DNA of 64,000 nucleotides from Weeksellaceae bacterium (GCA_949788275.1 OX460916.1:186001-250000), one strand, 5' to 3'. Shown: positions 17,105 through 26,097, counted from the first letter of the stretch. Made by a program: numbers and translations. Notes: generated by a model from the sequence alone, not told the origin.

Positions 17105-19957
17105 TTACATATAAGCTTCAATAGGCGCACAGGTACAAATTAAGTTACGATCTCCGTACGCATCATCGATACGACAAACCGATGCAAAGAACTTATTATC
17201 GCGTAAGTATTCTACCGGATATGCAGCCTTTGAGCGCGAGTATGGGTATTCCCATGTATCTGCCGTTAATAAATGCTGTGGGTGAGGAGCGTTAGATAAA
17301 ACATTGTTATCTACAGGGAAATCCCCATGGATTACTTCATCAATCTCTTTACGAATAGCAATTAAAGCATCAGCAAAACGATCCAACTCTTCTTTATTTT
17401 CAGACTCTGTTGGTTCAACCATTAAGGTCCCAGCTACAGGGAAAGAAACCGTTGGTGCATGGAAACCATAATCGATTAAACGTTTAGCGATATCCGTTAC
17501 TTCAATTCCATCCTTTTTAAATGGACGACAATCCAAGATAAACTCATGCGCAACAACATTGTTCGTGTTGGTGTATAGGATGTCGTAGTGCTTCTCTAAA
17601 CGAGCCTTAAGGTAGTTGGCGTTTAAGATGGCCGTCTTTGTAGAGCGCGTTAACCCTTCAGCACCCAACATTAAAATGTATGAATAAGAAATCGGTAAAA
17701 TAAAAGCTGATCCGTAAGGGGCTGCAGCAAATACATTCGTCGCTTCTTTTCCACCTGTTTCAATTAAAGGCGAAGATCCTAAGTAAGGCTCTAAATGTGC
17801 TTTCACACAAATTGGTCCAACACCAGGTCCACCACCACCATGAGGAATAGCAAATGTTTTATGTAAGTTCAAGTGACATACATCGGCACCAATATTCCCC
17901 GGCGAGGTTAAACCTACCTGAGCATTCATGTTAGCTCCGTCCATATATACTTGTCCTCCATAGGCATGAATCATAGCAGTTACTTCTTCAATGTTATTGT
18001 CAAACGCACCGTAAGTCGATGGGTAAGTAATCATTAAAGCCGCTAAATTATCTTTATACAACTCACATTTGGCTTTTAAATCGTCCAAATCAGTTTCACC
18101 ACTTGGTAAGTTCTTAATCACAACCACTTTCATTCCTGCCATGGCAGCTGAAGCCGGGTTTGTTCCGTGTGCCGACTGAGGAATTAAAGCAACGTTTCGA
18201 TGACCTTCACCACGGGCTTGAAAATAAGAGCGAATCACCATCAAGCCAGCATATTCTCCTTGAGCACCCGAATTTGGTTGTAAAGAAGTCGCATCGAAAC
18301 CAGTGATTTCCGATAAGTATTTTTCTAAATTTGTAATCAATTCTTGGTAACCACCCACTTGTTCTTTGGGTGTAAAAGGATGTACATTCCCCATGCGCTC
18401 CCAAGACATATGCATTAATTGCGTTGCCGCATTTAATTTCATTGTACAAGAACCCAAGGCAATCATCGACTGATTTAAGGCTAAGTCTTTGCGTTCTAAA
18501 CGCTTAATGTAGCGCATTAACTCAGTTTCTGTATGGTATTTTTTAAAGTTTTCGTTGGTTAAGAAATCCGAAATCCGAATTAAATTAGATGGTAAATAGG
18601 TTTTCTCTGCTTTGAACGTAAACGTTTCTGTAGCCCCTTTTAATTCAGCAAATGAAGCTAAAAGATCCAAAATCGCTTGATGAGAAGTCATCTCGTCTAC
18701 CGTAATTGAAACCTTTCCAGCTTCAAAATAATTCAAATTGGTATCTTTTCCTTCGAAATAAGTCTTTAATTCATCCTGATTTTCAACAGCAATCTGTACC
18801 GTGTCAAAGAAGTGTGTATTTACAACATCGTAACCTAATTTATTCAAGCCTTCGTGTAATACAGCTGCTTTCTCGTGAATCCCATTAGCGATAAATTTCA
18901 ATCCTTCTTTACCGTGATAAACGGCGTAAAAAGAAGCCATAACAGCTAATAAAACCTGAGCCGTACAAATATTCGATGTCGCTTTCTCTCGTTTAATGTG
19001 TTGCTCACGCGTTTGTAAAGCCATACGCAAAGCTCGGTTTCCTAAACGATCCTGAGAAACCCCAATAATACGTCCAGGGATTACCCGTTTGTAATCTTCT
19101 GTACAAGCCATAAATGCAGCATGCGGTCCACCGTATCCCATCGGTACACCAAAACGTTGCGATGTTCCAATAGCAATCTCAGCACCCCATTCACCTGGAG
19201 GTGTTAATAACGTTAATGCTAATAAATCGGTTGCAGCAGCAATCTTTACATCAACAGCCAAAGCTTTTTGGGCAAAAGCATGGTAGCTATTTATCTGTCC
19301 ACCTTTTCCAATGTATTGTACAATAGCTCCAAAATATTCTTTTGTAAGTTCAACGGTTTCAAAATCACCAATCACCAATTCAATTCCTAATCCTTCTGCC
19401 TTAGTTTGTAAAACGGCTATCGATTGAGGAAATAAATTATCGGCGACAAAGAATTTAACCACTTCGTTTTTCTTTTGCTCACGGCTTCTAGATTCCAATA
19501 ACATATGCATGGCTTCACCACAAGCCGTTCCTTCATCTAATAAAGACGCATTAGCAATCGGCAAACCACATAAATCTGAAATAACCGTTTGAAAATTTAA
19601 TAAAGCCTCTAAACGACCCTGAGCAATCTCTGCTTGATAAGGTGTATAAGCTGTATACCATCCCGGATTTTCAAGAATGTTACGTTGAATAGGTGAAGGT
19701 AAGATGGTACCGTAGTAACCATAACCAATATAGTTATTTACTTTTTTGTTTTTTTGAGCAAGACCACTTAAATGATTAAGGGCTTCAAACTCTGACAAGG
19801 GTAGAGGTAAATCTAACGATTTTTTTAATTTGATATTCTGTGGTAGAGTAGCTTCAATTAAAGCATCCATCGAGTTCTTACCAATTACTGAAAGCATATC
19901 TTTTGCCTGTTCAGCATTGTTCCCAATATGTCTTAAGGAAAAATCATTTGTATTCAT
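17105..19957 (-). CDS. gcvP: Glycine dehydrogenase (aminomethyl-transferring), P protein
   Basis: GcvP is the PLP enzyme of the glycine cleavage system; it decarboxylates glycine and passes the aminomethyl group to lipoyl-GcvH. The 950-residue protein is a full-length fused P protein: N-terminal half with SLLDEGTACGEAMHM and GVPMGYGGPHAAFMA, C-terminal half with the PLP-lysine segment NLHKTFAIPHGGGGPGVGP (K700) and the QPNSGAQGEYAGL motif. The other gcv genes are not in this window. I looked upstream for a glycine riboswitch and saw none. A near-consensus TATTTTTA lies before the gene. Confidence 0.97.
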   Translation of the reverse strand: MNTNDFSLRHIGNNAEQAKDMLSVIGKNSMDALIEATLPQNIKLKKSLDLPLPLSEFEALNHLSGLAQKNKKVNNYIGYGYYGTILPSPIQRNILENPGWYTAYTPYQAEIAQGRLEALLNFQTVISDLCGLPIANASLLDEGTACGEAMHMLLESRSREQKKNEVVKFFVADNLFPQSIAVLQTKAEGLGIELVIGDFETVELTKEYFGAIVQYIGKGGQINSYHAFAQKALAVDVKIAAATDLLALTLLTPPGEWGAEIAIGTSQRFGVPMGYGGPHAAFMACTEDYKRVIPGRIIGVSQDRLGNRALRMALQTREQHIKREKATSNICTAQVLLAVMASFYAVYHGKEGLKFIANGIHEKAAVLHEGLNKLGYDVVNTHFFDTVQIAVENQDELKTYFEGKDTNLNYFEAGKVSITVDEMTSHQAILDLLASFAELKGATETFTFKAEKTYLPSNLIRISDFLTNENFKKYHTETELMRYIKRLERKDLALNQSMIALGSCTMKLNAATQLMHMSWERMGNVHPFTPKEQVGGYQELITNLEKYLSEITGFDATSLQPNSGAQGEYAGLMVIRSYFQARGEGHRNVALIPQSAHGTNPASAAMAGMKVVVIKNLPSGETDLDDLKAKCELYKDNLAALMITYPSTYGAFDNNIEEVTAMIHAYGGQVYMDGANMNAQVGLTSPGNIGADVCHLNLHKTFAIPHGGGGPGVGPICVKAHLEPYLGSSPLIETGGKEATNVFAAAPYGSAFILPISYSYILMLGAEGLTRSTKTAILNANYLKARLEKHYDILYTNTNNVVAHEFILDCRPFKKDGIEVTDIAKRLIDYGFHAPTVSFPVAGTLMVEPTESENKEELDRFADALIAIRKEIDEVIHGDFPVDNNVLSNAPHPQHLLTADTWEYPYSRSKAAYPVEYLRDNKFFASVCRIDDAYGDRNLICTCAPIEAYM

Positions 19958-20191
19958 TGTGATTGTGCTATGTTTATTTTGTGGTGTAAAAATAGGATTA
20001 TTTCTTTGCTTTATAAAATTAGTTATCCACCAAAAACAAGTTTTTAGAATGATTTAAATTACCTTGCGCCGAATCTTCGCAAAGTCGAGATTGTTAAAGT
20101 TAGAATTAATTTGCTTTTATATCTTATTTAGCAAAATAATTGGGTAAATTTAATCGAATAATTAATCAACACATTCAAAAGCATTTTTTGA

Positions 20192-20536
20192 ATGGTACAC
20201 CTTAATAAACAGGCAATGGAAAAGCAAGCTGAAATTAGTCTTAAAGAAAAACAATTTCCGTTTTTAAAGAAATTAGAATGTTTAATTGAAGAAGCAAAAG
20301 ACGAAGCCGCCAAAAAATCTAAAATCAAACGTGTTCATCAAAAAGGTTCATCACAAATCGCTAAAAAAATGGGCGAAGAAGCGGTTGAAATGGTGATCGC
20401 TTCAGAACAAACCAACGATGAGAACTTTTTAGAAGAATCAGCCGATGTTTTCTTTTATTACCTGATGGCTTTGCATGCCAGAGGGTACGAGCTTAAAGAC
20501 GTATTAGAAATTCTTAAACGCCGTCACAATAAATAA
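20192..20536 (+). CDS. Stand-alone phosphoribosyl-ATP pyrophosphatase (HisE)-like protein
   Basis: The 114-residue protein has the PRA-PH core: GSSQIAKKMGEEAVEMVIAS, then EESADVFFYYLMALHARGY and a final DVLEILKRRH. This matches HisE, which hydrolyses phosphoribosyl-ATP in histidine synthesis. The E-E..E and E..D metal-binding acids of the all-alpha NTP pyrophosphatase fold are present. Most Flavobacteriia carry a fused HisIE, so a separate HisE with no other his gene nearby is odd; it may serve another (d)NTP or housekeeping role. The ATG at 20216 is an alternative start. The M48 gene follows by 29 bases. Confidence 0.75.
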   Translation: MVHLNKQAMEKQAEISLKEKQFPFLKKLECLIEEAKDEAAKKSKIKRVHQKGSSQIAKKMGEEAVEMVIASEQTNDENFLEESADVFFYYLMALHARGYELKDVLEILKRRHNK

Positions 20537-20565
20537 AAACCAATCAACCACATACATTATTCGCT

Positions 20566-21339
20566 ATGCAGAGAGGAGGATCATCATCACTTAAACTTAT
20601 AATTGCAGCAATTATAGTTGTATTTGCAATTGTTAAGTATTACTCCAGTGCCGAAATGAACGATATCACGGGCGAAAAACAATATATTTCGTTATCCAAA
20701 GATCAGGAAATTGCCCTCGGTATAAATTCAGCACCCGAAATGGCCAAAGAATTTGGCGGACTTTCAACCAATCAATCTTATCAAGATCTAGTTAACTCAG
20801 TTGGAAAACGCATTGTTCAAAAAAGTGTTGCTGCCCAAAGCAATTACCCCTTTCAGTTTTATGTTTTAGCTGATAACCGTACCGTTAATGCCTTTGCATT
20901 GCCAGGAGGACCAATTTTTATCACCGAAGCCTTGTTAACGCGTTTAGAAAACGAAGATCAATTAGCAGGCGTTTTGGGTCACGAAATTGGTCATGTCATT
21001 GCTCGTCACAGCGCCCAACAAATGTCTAAACAAGAGTTAACCCAAGGTATTGTAGGTGCGGCAACCATGGCAACAGGTGATATGAATTCTGCTCAATACG
21101 CCCAACTCGTTGGGAACATGATCAATATGAAATACGGGCGTGCCGATGAATTACAAAGCGACGAATTGGGGGTGAAATTTATGCTTCAATCGGGCTATAA
21201 TCCCAAAGAACTTATCCACGTTATGGATATTCTCGAAGAAGCTTCAGGGGGAAGCAATGTACCAGAATTTCAAAGTACACACCCCTCACCAGCCAATAGA
21301 AGAGCTAAAATAGAAGAAGCTATTATAAAGCACCAATAA
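20566..21339 (+). CDS. M48-family zinc metallopeptidase, membrane anchored
   Basis: The 257-residue protein has an N-terminal membrane anchor (residues about 8-27) with the rest probably periplasmic. The peptidase M48 motif VLGHEIGHVIARHS gives zinc ligands H139 and H143 and catalytic E140; the downstream third ligand region is RADELQSDELGVKFM. The end segment STHPSPANRRAKI is typical of the Oma1/BepA-like branch. These proteases act in envelope protein quality control. It is close behind the hisE-like gene on the same strand. Confidence 0.92.
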   Translation: MQRGGSSSLKLIIAAIIVVFAIVKYYSSAEMNDITGEKQYISLSKDQEIALGINSAPEMAKEFGGLSTNQSYQDLVNSVGKRIVQKSVAAQSNYPFQFYVLADNRTVNAFALPGGPIFITEALLTRLENEDQLAGVLGHEIGHVIARHSAQQMSKQELTQGIVGAATMATGDMNSAQYAQLVGNMINMKYGRADELQSDELGVKFMLQSGYNPKELIHVMDILEEASGGSNVPEFQSTHPSPANRRAKIEEAIIKHQ

Positions 21340-21348
21340 TTCTTTATG

Positions 21349-21435
21349 GCGTAACCTTTCAGGTCGGGCTATCCGTTCCCAATTTTGGCAACAATAGTTA
21401 TTGTTGCCAAAGATTTCCACTTCTATCCCTTACGC
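21349..21435 (+). repeat. Dispersed structured intergenic repeat, copy B
   Basis: Conserved CGGGCTATCCG and CTTCTATCCCT flank a perfect 13-bp stem: TTTGGCAACAATA (21384-21396) and TATTGTTGCCAAA (21399-21411). The ends GCGTAA and TTACGC also pair. It belongs to the subtype with TTCCCAAT left and ATTTCCACTTC right, shared with copy G. It starts 10 bases after the M48 stop and lies directly before a long palindrome. Confidence 0.85.
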
Positions 21436-21490
21436 AAATAAAGGACCTCTAAAAATACGATACCGTATTTTTAGAGGTCCTTTATTTTTT
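21436..21490. terminator. Terminator with 24-bp perfect stem
   Basis: The arms 21436-21459 and 21464-21487 are exact complements (core AAAGGACCTCTAAAAATACG) around a 4-base ATAC loop. A/T runs at both ends allow termination in either direction. It ends the hisE-M48 unit, behind repeat copy B. Confidence 0.85.
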
Positions 21491-21746
21491 AGATTCATTC
21501 TCCGCTCTAACCCCCCTTGGTTGGTGCGTTTAAATCGGAGTACGGTTTTATCTATTTGATTAGTTGTTGTTTAGAATGAAATTATTTAAATAGACAATAA
21601 TGCATTGTTCTTTGATTGTTTCAATGGCTTTTATTAGTTTTGGGTTTCAATTTACCAATTATCCGTTTAAGTAATAATGTATTACAGTATTGTAAGAGAT
21701 AATCGAATTCTACTTTAATAAACTAAAAATAATTAATCTATTACCC

Positions 21747-22136
21747 ATGAAAAAGTATTTTAAAACAGCCATATTAATGGCAACGATTCTCATTAGTTTT
21801 GGCGCTTTGTTTGCGTGCAGTAGTGATGATGATGGGCCGTCAAGACCAAGTGCCGCTCAAGCACTCATCGGAAAATATGAAGGAAGTCTTTACCCAGGAA
21901 CCACTCAGCTCTTTGCAATTATTACATCGGCTGGTGGCGATAAAGTAAACATTACTTATGAGGGAAAAGGAACTATACCTGCAAGTATAGAAGGCGCAAC
22001 GCCTATTTGGGCCAGTGAAAATGTCGTACAGGTTCAAGGTTCAGTGATTGTTATGTATGATACCAACGCTGGTGAAATCCAAATCTCTAAATATATGGTA
22101 CCCGTTTATCAGTTTAACGGAAAGCGGGGTAAATAA
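21747..22136 (+). CDS. Small lipoprotein of unknown function
   Basis: The 129-residue protein has a lipoprotein signal ending FGALFAC (Cys24), followed by SSDDDGPSRP; the acidic run after Cys resembles the Bacteroidota signal for surface export of lipoproteins. The remainder is beta-rich (YEGSLYPGTTQLFAI, VNITYEGKGTIPA). I recognise no domain. It stands alone, with a 260-base leader region containing no clear element, and ends at a terminator. Confidence 0.8.
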   Translation: MKKYFKTAILMATILISFGALFACSSDDDGPSRPSAAQALIGKYEGSLYPGTTQLFAIITSAGGDKVNITYEGKGTIPASIEGATPIWASENVVQVQGSVIVMYDTNAGEIQISKYMVPVYQFNGKRGK

Positions 22137-22162
22137 ATCTTCGAACCGATGTAAATAATTCG

Positions 22163-22210
22163 TTAGCCCATAATTTATCCAAAAAAAGATAAAATATGGG
22201 CTAATTTTAT
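22163..22210 (+). terminator. Terminator after the small lipoprotein gene
   Basis: TTAGCCCATA (from 22163) pairs with TATGGGCTAA (to 22204), with additional inner pairing TTTATC/GATAAA. T-rich sequence follows. Confidence 0.8.
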
Positions 22211-22238
22211 TCCAGACAATTCCGTGAAATAGTTGAAT

Positions 22239-22649
22239 TTAATCTCCATCTTTTAGAAATCGATCGTTCAGTTCGGGTGTTGGTAACCAGCAACTTTCCT
22301 GTTTGCCAAAAAAGCGATAACGATTATTGGCGATAAAGCTATAAAAAGGATCTCGAATAAATTTCGGAATCAGAAGAAATACCGACAAAAAACGATAGGG
22401 AGCCGAAAGTTGTTGAGCAATTTTTAACGCGGCAGTCGATTTTTGATAAAAATGATCGCCTTCAATTAAAATAATAGAGTCAAAAGAATCCATTTTTAAA
22501 TGCTCCTTTTCTAAGAATGTTTGGCCGTAAGTAGATTGCAATGAAGCGAACACGAATAATCCTTTGGGATCATGTTGAATAATCCATTGTACACTTGTGT
22601 TGCATAAATTGCAAACGCCATCAAATAAAATTACCGATTTTGCTTTCAT
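22239..22649 (-). CDS. DCC-family (DUF393) thiol-disulfide oxidoreductase-like protein
   Basis: This 136-residue protein opens with the family signature ILFDGVCNLCNTSVQWII (DxxCxxC) and has the FASLQST and KSTAALKI segments of DUF393. DCC proteins are predicted thiol-disulfide oxidoreductases; the reaction is not established. The ATG at 22649 is preferred over a TTG codon one codon upstream. It is divergent from an HTTM protein gene, and DCC and HTTM genes are often neighbours or fused, which supports a joint function. A minus-strand TATTTTTG at 22704-22711 may be its promoter. Confidence 0.9.
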   Translation of the reverse strand: MKAKSVILFDGVCNLCNTSVQWIIQHDPKGLFVFASLQSTYGQTFLEKEHLKMDSFDSIILIEGDHFYQKSTAALKIAQQLSAPYRFLSVFLLIPKFIRDPFYSFIANNRYRFFGKQESCWLPTPELNDRFLKDGD

Positions 22650-22721
22650 CAAAGATAAATGTACGTCAAAAGTTATAAATCTCGTTAGTTACTTTTAAAT
22701 TAGCCAAAAATAGAACAATTA

Positions 22722-24104
22722 ATGTTTAGTGAATTCTTATTTCGAAAAGTGGATAATTCGCCGCTAACAATATTCCGAATCTTATTTGGAATATTAATTA
22801 TGGCTGAATGCTGGGGGGCAATTTATACCGGTTGGGTAGGTGTGAATATGGTCGATCCTAAATGGAATTTTTCCTTTATTGGTTTTGAGTGGACCAATGT
22901 GTTTGTTGGGCCAAATATGGTTTATTTTTATGCCGTAATGGGTTTTTTAGGATTGTTAATTGCCGTCGGTTTTACCTACCGTCTTTCTATGATTCTTTTT
23001 GCAATCATGTGGTCGTTGTCCTATTTTATGCAAAAAACGAGTTACAATAACCATTACTATTTGTTTATGTTGGTTTCGTGGTTTATGACGATTATTCCGG
23101 CACATCATTTTTTTTCCATCGATAGTTTTATTTTCCCTCGTTTAAAACGACTAACCTGTAAACAATGGGTACCTGTTCTATTTATAGCTCAATTATTCAT
23201 TGTTTATACGTATGCCGCTTTGGCTAAAATTTATCCCGACTGGATGAACGGTGTATTTTTACATGCTCATTTTGGTCCATTTGGTGATCTTTTGACCCAC
23301 CGATACAATCTTTCTGGAATAGGCGCCATTGTTAAAAGTTTCGAGTTTTCACAAGCCATCTCTTGGTTAGGTTTCTTCTTCGATTTATTAATTGTTCCTG
23401 CCATGTTGTTGAGTAGAACTCGTGGTTGGGCTTTTAAAGCAGCGGTATTTTTCCATATTTTTAATTCGATTTGCTTTGGAATAGGAATTTTTCCATTTTT
23501 CTCCTTGGCGATGATGATATTTTTTTACAATCCGCAGAAAATTCAATCCATTGTCTTTCCTCAGAAATCGTTTATGATGGACCGCAATGATGATGACAGT
23601 CTCTTAACAACGCGGCGTGTCTTTTTTTCTTATTGTTTAATGCTTTATTTAGCATGGCAAGTCTATTTACCTATTCGGCATTATTTTATTCCAGGTAATG
23701 TGTTTTGGACCGAAGAAGGGCACCGACTTTCATGGCGAATGATGTTGAGACGAAAAGCAGGTGATATCAAAGTGTATGTCATGATTCCCGATAAAAAAGG
23801 CGTGTATGCAAAAAAAGAAGAAGTTGTGCTCTATGATTATCTGCTAGCTAAACAAATAGCGAAAATGGCAATATCACCTGATATGATGTGGCAATTTGCT
23901 CATTTTTTAAAGACCGATTATGAAATTAAAGGAATTAAAAACGTTAAGGTGTTGGTCGATGCGAAGGTATCAATAAATGGGAGTGAGTTCTATCAATTTA
24001 CCAATCCAAGGGTTAATTTAGCCGCGACTAAATGGAGCTATTTTGGTCATCAGAATTGGATTATGAATCAGCCAAATGAATTAAAATTATCGTTTTTCCA
24101 ATAG
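22722..24104 (+). CDS. HTTM-domain (vitamin K-dependent gamma-carboxylase-like) membrane protein
   Basis: The 460-residue protein has several membrane helices in the first 300 residues (for example ILFGILIMAECWGAIYTGWV and FFLVP-type segments) and a soluble C-terminal part. The pattern LTIFRILFGILIMAE near the start and the central YAALAKIYPDWMNG match HTTM proteins, which are homologous to vitamin K-dependent gamma-glutamyl carboxylase. The bacterial function is unknown; coupling of a thiol relay (DCC) to this domain would parallel VKOR-type redox support of the animal enzyme, which is inference. Confidence 0.88.
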   Translation: MFSEFLFRKVDNSPLTIFRILFGILIMAECWGAIYTGWVGVNMVDPKWNFSFIGFEWTNVFVGPNMVYFYAVMGFLGLLIAVGFTYRLSMILFAIMWSLSYFMQKTSYNNHYYLFMLVSWFMTIIPAHHFFSIDSFIFPRLKRLTCKQWVPVLFIAQLFIVYTYAALAKIYPDWMNGVFLHAHFGPFGDLLTHRYNLSGIGAIVKSFEFSQAISWLGFFFDLLIVPAMLLSRTRGWAFKAAVFFHIFNSICFGIGIFPFFSLAMMIFFYNPQKIQSIVFPQKSFMMDRNDDDSLLTTRRVFFSYCLMLYLAWQVYLPIRHYFIPGNVFWTEEGHRLSWRMMLRRKAGDIKVYVMIPDKKGVYAKKEEVVLYDYLLAKQIAKMAISPDMMWQFAHFLKTDYEIKGIKNVKVLVDAKVSINGSEFYQFTNPRVNLAATKWSYFGHQNWIMNQPNELKLSFFQ

Positions 24105-24141
24105 ATTGTCTTACATTTAAGTAGACTATTAAATACTAAAT

Positions 24142-24639
24142 ATGAAAAAAGTAACCTTGTTATTTGCTATGGCCTTCGCATTTACTGCTTGTAAAAAAGG
24201 AGATGATGTAGCAAAACCGTATCAGAAAATTGTTGAGAAGGAGTTAGAAATGGCCCAGTTGGATAGTATTACATTAGAAGCCCGTCAGACTTTTGACGAT
24301 TTTAAACTGGCTTTACAAATGAAGGATACAACCATGACGAACTTTTTTGTTAAGCAAGAGTATAAAATACCTAATTCGGAGTCTTTTGAGCACTTGTGGA
24401 TAAGAGATGTGGTATATATCAACGATACCTTAAAAGGAGTTGTTGATAATGCGCCTACAATGACGAAAGAAGTAAAGCATAACGATACCATTGTGATTGA
24501 TGACAATAAAGTATCAGACTGGATGTATTACAAGGGTAAAAAGATTATTGGTGGCTATTCGGTTAAGTTTGAAAGAAGTAAACTAAGCGATGCCGAAAAA
24601 GTGGAGTTTGATAAACAATATGGAGTGGAGTTTGAGTAA
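24142..24639 (+). CDS. DUF2314 (YegJ-like) lipoprotein
   Basis: The 165-residue protein has a short lipoprotein signal (MKKVTLLFAMAFAFTAC, Cys17). The C-terminal half matches DUF2314: FFVKQEYKI, EHLWIRDVVY, GVVDNAPTM, then DDNKVSDWMYYKGKKIIGGY. The function of DUF2314 is unknown. The gene lies 37 bases behind the HTTM gene and may be co-transcribed. A terminator follows. Confidence 0.85.
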   Translation: MKKVTLLFAMAFAFTACKKGDDVAKPYQKIVEKELEMAQLDSITLEARQTFDDFKLALQMKDTTMTNFFVKQEYKIPNSESFEHLWIRDVVYINDTLKGVVDNAPTMTKEVKHNDTIVIDDNKVSDWMYYKGKKIIGGYSVKFERSKLSDAEKVEFDKQYGVEFE

Positions 24640-24673
24640 TATGATCGTCTATTTCACCTGTTTTTAAGTATAG

Positions 24674-24702
24674 AATCCAACGAGTCTTTCGTTGGATTTT
24701 TT
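24674..24702 (+). terminator. Terminator after the DUF2314 gene
   Basis: AATCCAACGA pairs with TCGTTGGATT around GTCTT, then six T. Confidence 0.9.
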
Positions 24703-24790
24703 ATTGAATGAAATTACTTTTGGCGGGTTGCTGTTGCGTTTAATATACTTTTTTTCATAAATGCTACATTTTTCCCTTTTTAGACGTGTT

Positions 24791-24903
24791 TCGCGCCAGG
24801 GATAGTAGCGGCATCCTTTGTTGGTTTTCCGCTATTTTCATTTGGTGTAGGAATTTCCTACCAACAAAGATAGAGCGAATAGCCCGGCCTGAAAGGGGCG
24901 CCC
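24791..24903 (-). repeat. Dispersed structured intergenic repeat, copy C
   Basis: Inverted relative to copy A. On the minus strand it reads GGCCGGGCTATTCGCTCTAT, then a stem and GATGCCGCTACTATCCCTGG. The 10-bp stem is CTTTGTTGGT (24816-24825) with ACCAACAAAG (24860-24869). A GGCGCC-type end matches copies A and F. It explains an otherwise open but non-coding frame at 24786-24980. Confidence 0.85.
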
Positions 24904-25025
24904 AGAAAACGAGTTATTTGATCATAAAACAGTCAGTTTTGAGGTGTATAAAATTGTTCGGTAAGCATTTAGGTATGTAAATTGCTAGTTATTATGAAAA
25001 CAATGTTGAATTAAAAAAAGAGACA

Positions 25026-25328
25026 ATGGCTGAAAAAAGACAATATCAGTATGCGAGTTCTAAAATTGCTTTACGCGAATTGAAAGAGAAAGGATATACA
25101 TTGGATTATAATTTAAAAAGTGATGATTTACTAAATAATCCAGAAGATTTTGAAATTATTTATATTTACCGTTACGAAGGCGATTCAAACCCTGATGATG
25201 AGTCATCTGTTTATGGAATTCGTCGTCTGTCTACCCACGAGCAGGGTTTTTTTGTGGTCGGTAATTTGGCGTATGCCGAAGATGGGATTGCAGAGATTCT
25301 GATTAATTTAGAAATTAAAAGAAAATAA
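25026..25328 (+). CDS. Small conserved Bacteroidota protein (often mislabelled PRPP synthetase)
   Basis: The 100-residue cytoplasmic protein has an N-terminal helix with ALRELKEKGYTLDYNL, then DFEIIYIYRYEGDSNPDDES and a C-terminal VGNLAYAED. This pattern resembles a short Bacteroidota family that databases sometimes name phosphoribosylpyrophosphate synthetase; it has no PRPP-synthetase motif, so that name should not be transferred. The function is unknown. It is single, behind repeat copy C, and ends at a shared terminator. Confidence 0.75.
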   Translation: MAEKRQYQYASSKIALRELKEKGYTLDYNLKSDDLLNNPEDFEIIYIYRYEGDSNPDDESSVYGIRRLSTHEQGFFVVGNLAYAEDGIAEILINLEIKRK

Positions 25329-25344
25329 GTGTGGTGAATAGGGG

Positions 25345-25387
25345 ATAAAAAAGGGACGAATTAATTACTAATTCGTCCCTTTTTTAT
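25345..25387. terminator. Bidirectional terminator between two convergent genes
   Basis: A perfect 19-bp stem (core AAGGGACGAATTA) around ATTAC is flanked by A and T runs on the two sides. Confidence 0.92.
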
Positions 25388-25397
25388 GTGTGGTATA

Positions 25398-25895
25398 TTA
25401 TTTGGCTCGTCTACACATCACCTTGAATGGGATGGAGAACGCACTGTTGTATCTTGATTTTAAACGTTTGATGTCTGCACTAGCCGATTTTTTAGTGAAA
25501 TAGTCCCCCACCAAAACGCGATAATCTGGAGCGTAATAGGTTACTTGTGAAGACATGTTTGGAAAATCTTTATCAAATTCTTGTCTTACCTTCTCGGCAT
25601 CATTTCGATTTTTTGAGTAAAAGATTTGAATTTTAAAACCAGAAATTTGTGTCTGATTGGCACAAGGATCGGAAGAAGTTCCTGTTGGACGTGGAATTTC
25701 TGTGCGTTTTTCTGGAACGCGTCGCGTTTCTATGGCACAACTCGTTCGTTCACGGGTTTTAATAGCTTCATTGATTCTGCTGTCTAATTCAATGGTCAGT
25801 GTTCCGGTATTATTGATCTTTATGGTGTCAATCTTTTCTTGTGCAGCGACATATAGAAAAGAGAAGAACAAGAAGAACGTTAATAATTGCTTCAT
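25398..25895 (-). CDS. SPOR-domain secreted protein
   Basis: The 165-residue protein has a signal peptide (MKQLLTFFLFFSFLYVAAQ) and a C-terminal SPOR-like domain (about residues 88-160: GFKIQIFYSKNRNDAEKVRQ, then YRVLVGDYFTKKSASADIKR). SPOR domains bind denuded peptidoglycan glycans. The middle part (residues 50-80) is rich in Arg/Pro/Thr and probably a linker. It is convergent with the preceding small gene and shares its terminator. Confidence 0.88.
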   Translation of the reverse strand: MKQLLTFFLFFSFLYVAAQEKIDTIKINNTGTLTIELDSRINEAIKTRERTSCAIETRRVPEKRTEIPRPTGTSSDPCANQTQISGFKIQIFYSKNRNDAEKVRQEFDKDFPNMSSQVTYYAPDYRVLVGDYFTKKSASADIKRLKSRYNSAFSIPFKVMCRRAK

Positions 25896-26081
25896 AAATT
25901 AGGGTGAGTTAATTTGTACAAATATACTTCTAGAAATTTAGTTAAAAAACTAATTGTTTAAAACATAAAAGGAGGGGAAGTAAAAATCGTTCCAATTTTA
26001 ATTGAAGGGGTAAAAATGATTATTTGACTAACCCATAGCTCTTTTTTCTTAAATTAGCAGTTATCTTTTATTCTAGGGCAG

Positions 26082-26097
26082 ATGAAACGGGTTTCAT
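26082..26097. promoter_or_regulatory. Inverted repeat upstream of actA, possible operator
   Basis: ATGAAAC-GG-GTTTCAT is a perfect 7-bp inverted repeat about 145-160 bases before the predicted actA -7 element. A protein-binding role is inference. Confidence 0.35.

Noticed and set aside
19958-20191. Possible glycine riboswitch before gcvP
   Set aside because: I looked on the minus strand for the paired tandem aptamer cores and saw neither these nor a terminator switch.
24786-24980. Open frame of 64 codons over repeat copy C
   Set aside because: It is accounted for by the conserved repeat; the protein has no recognisable domain.
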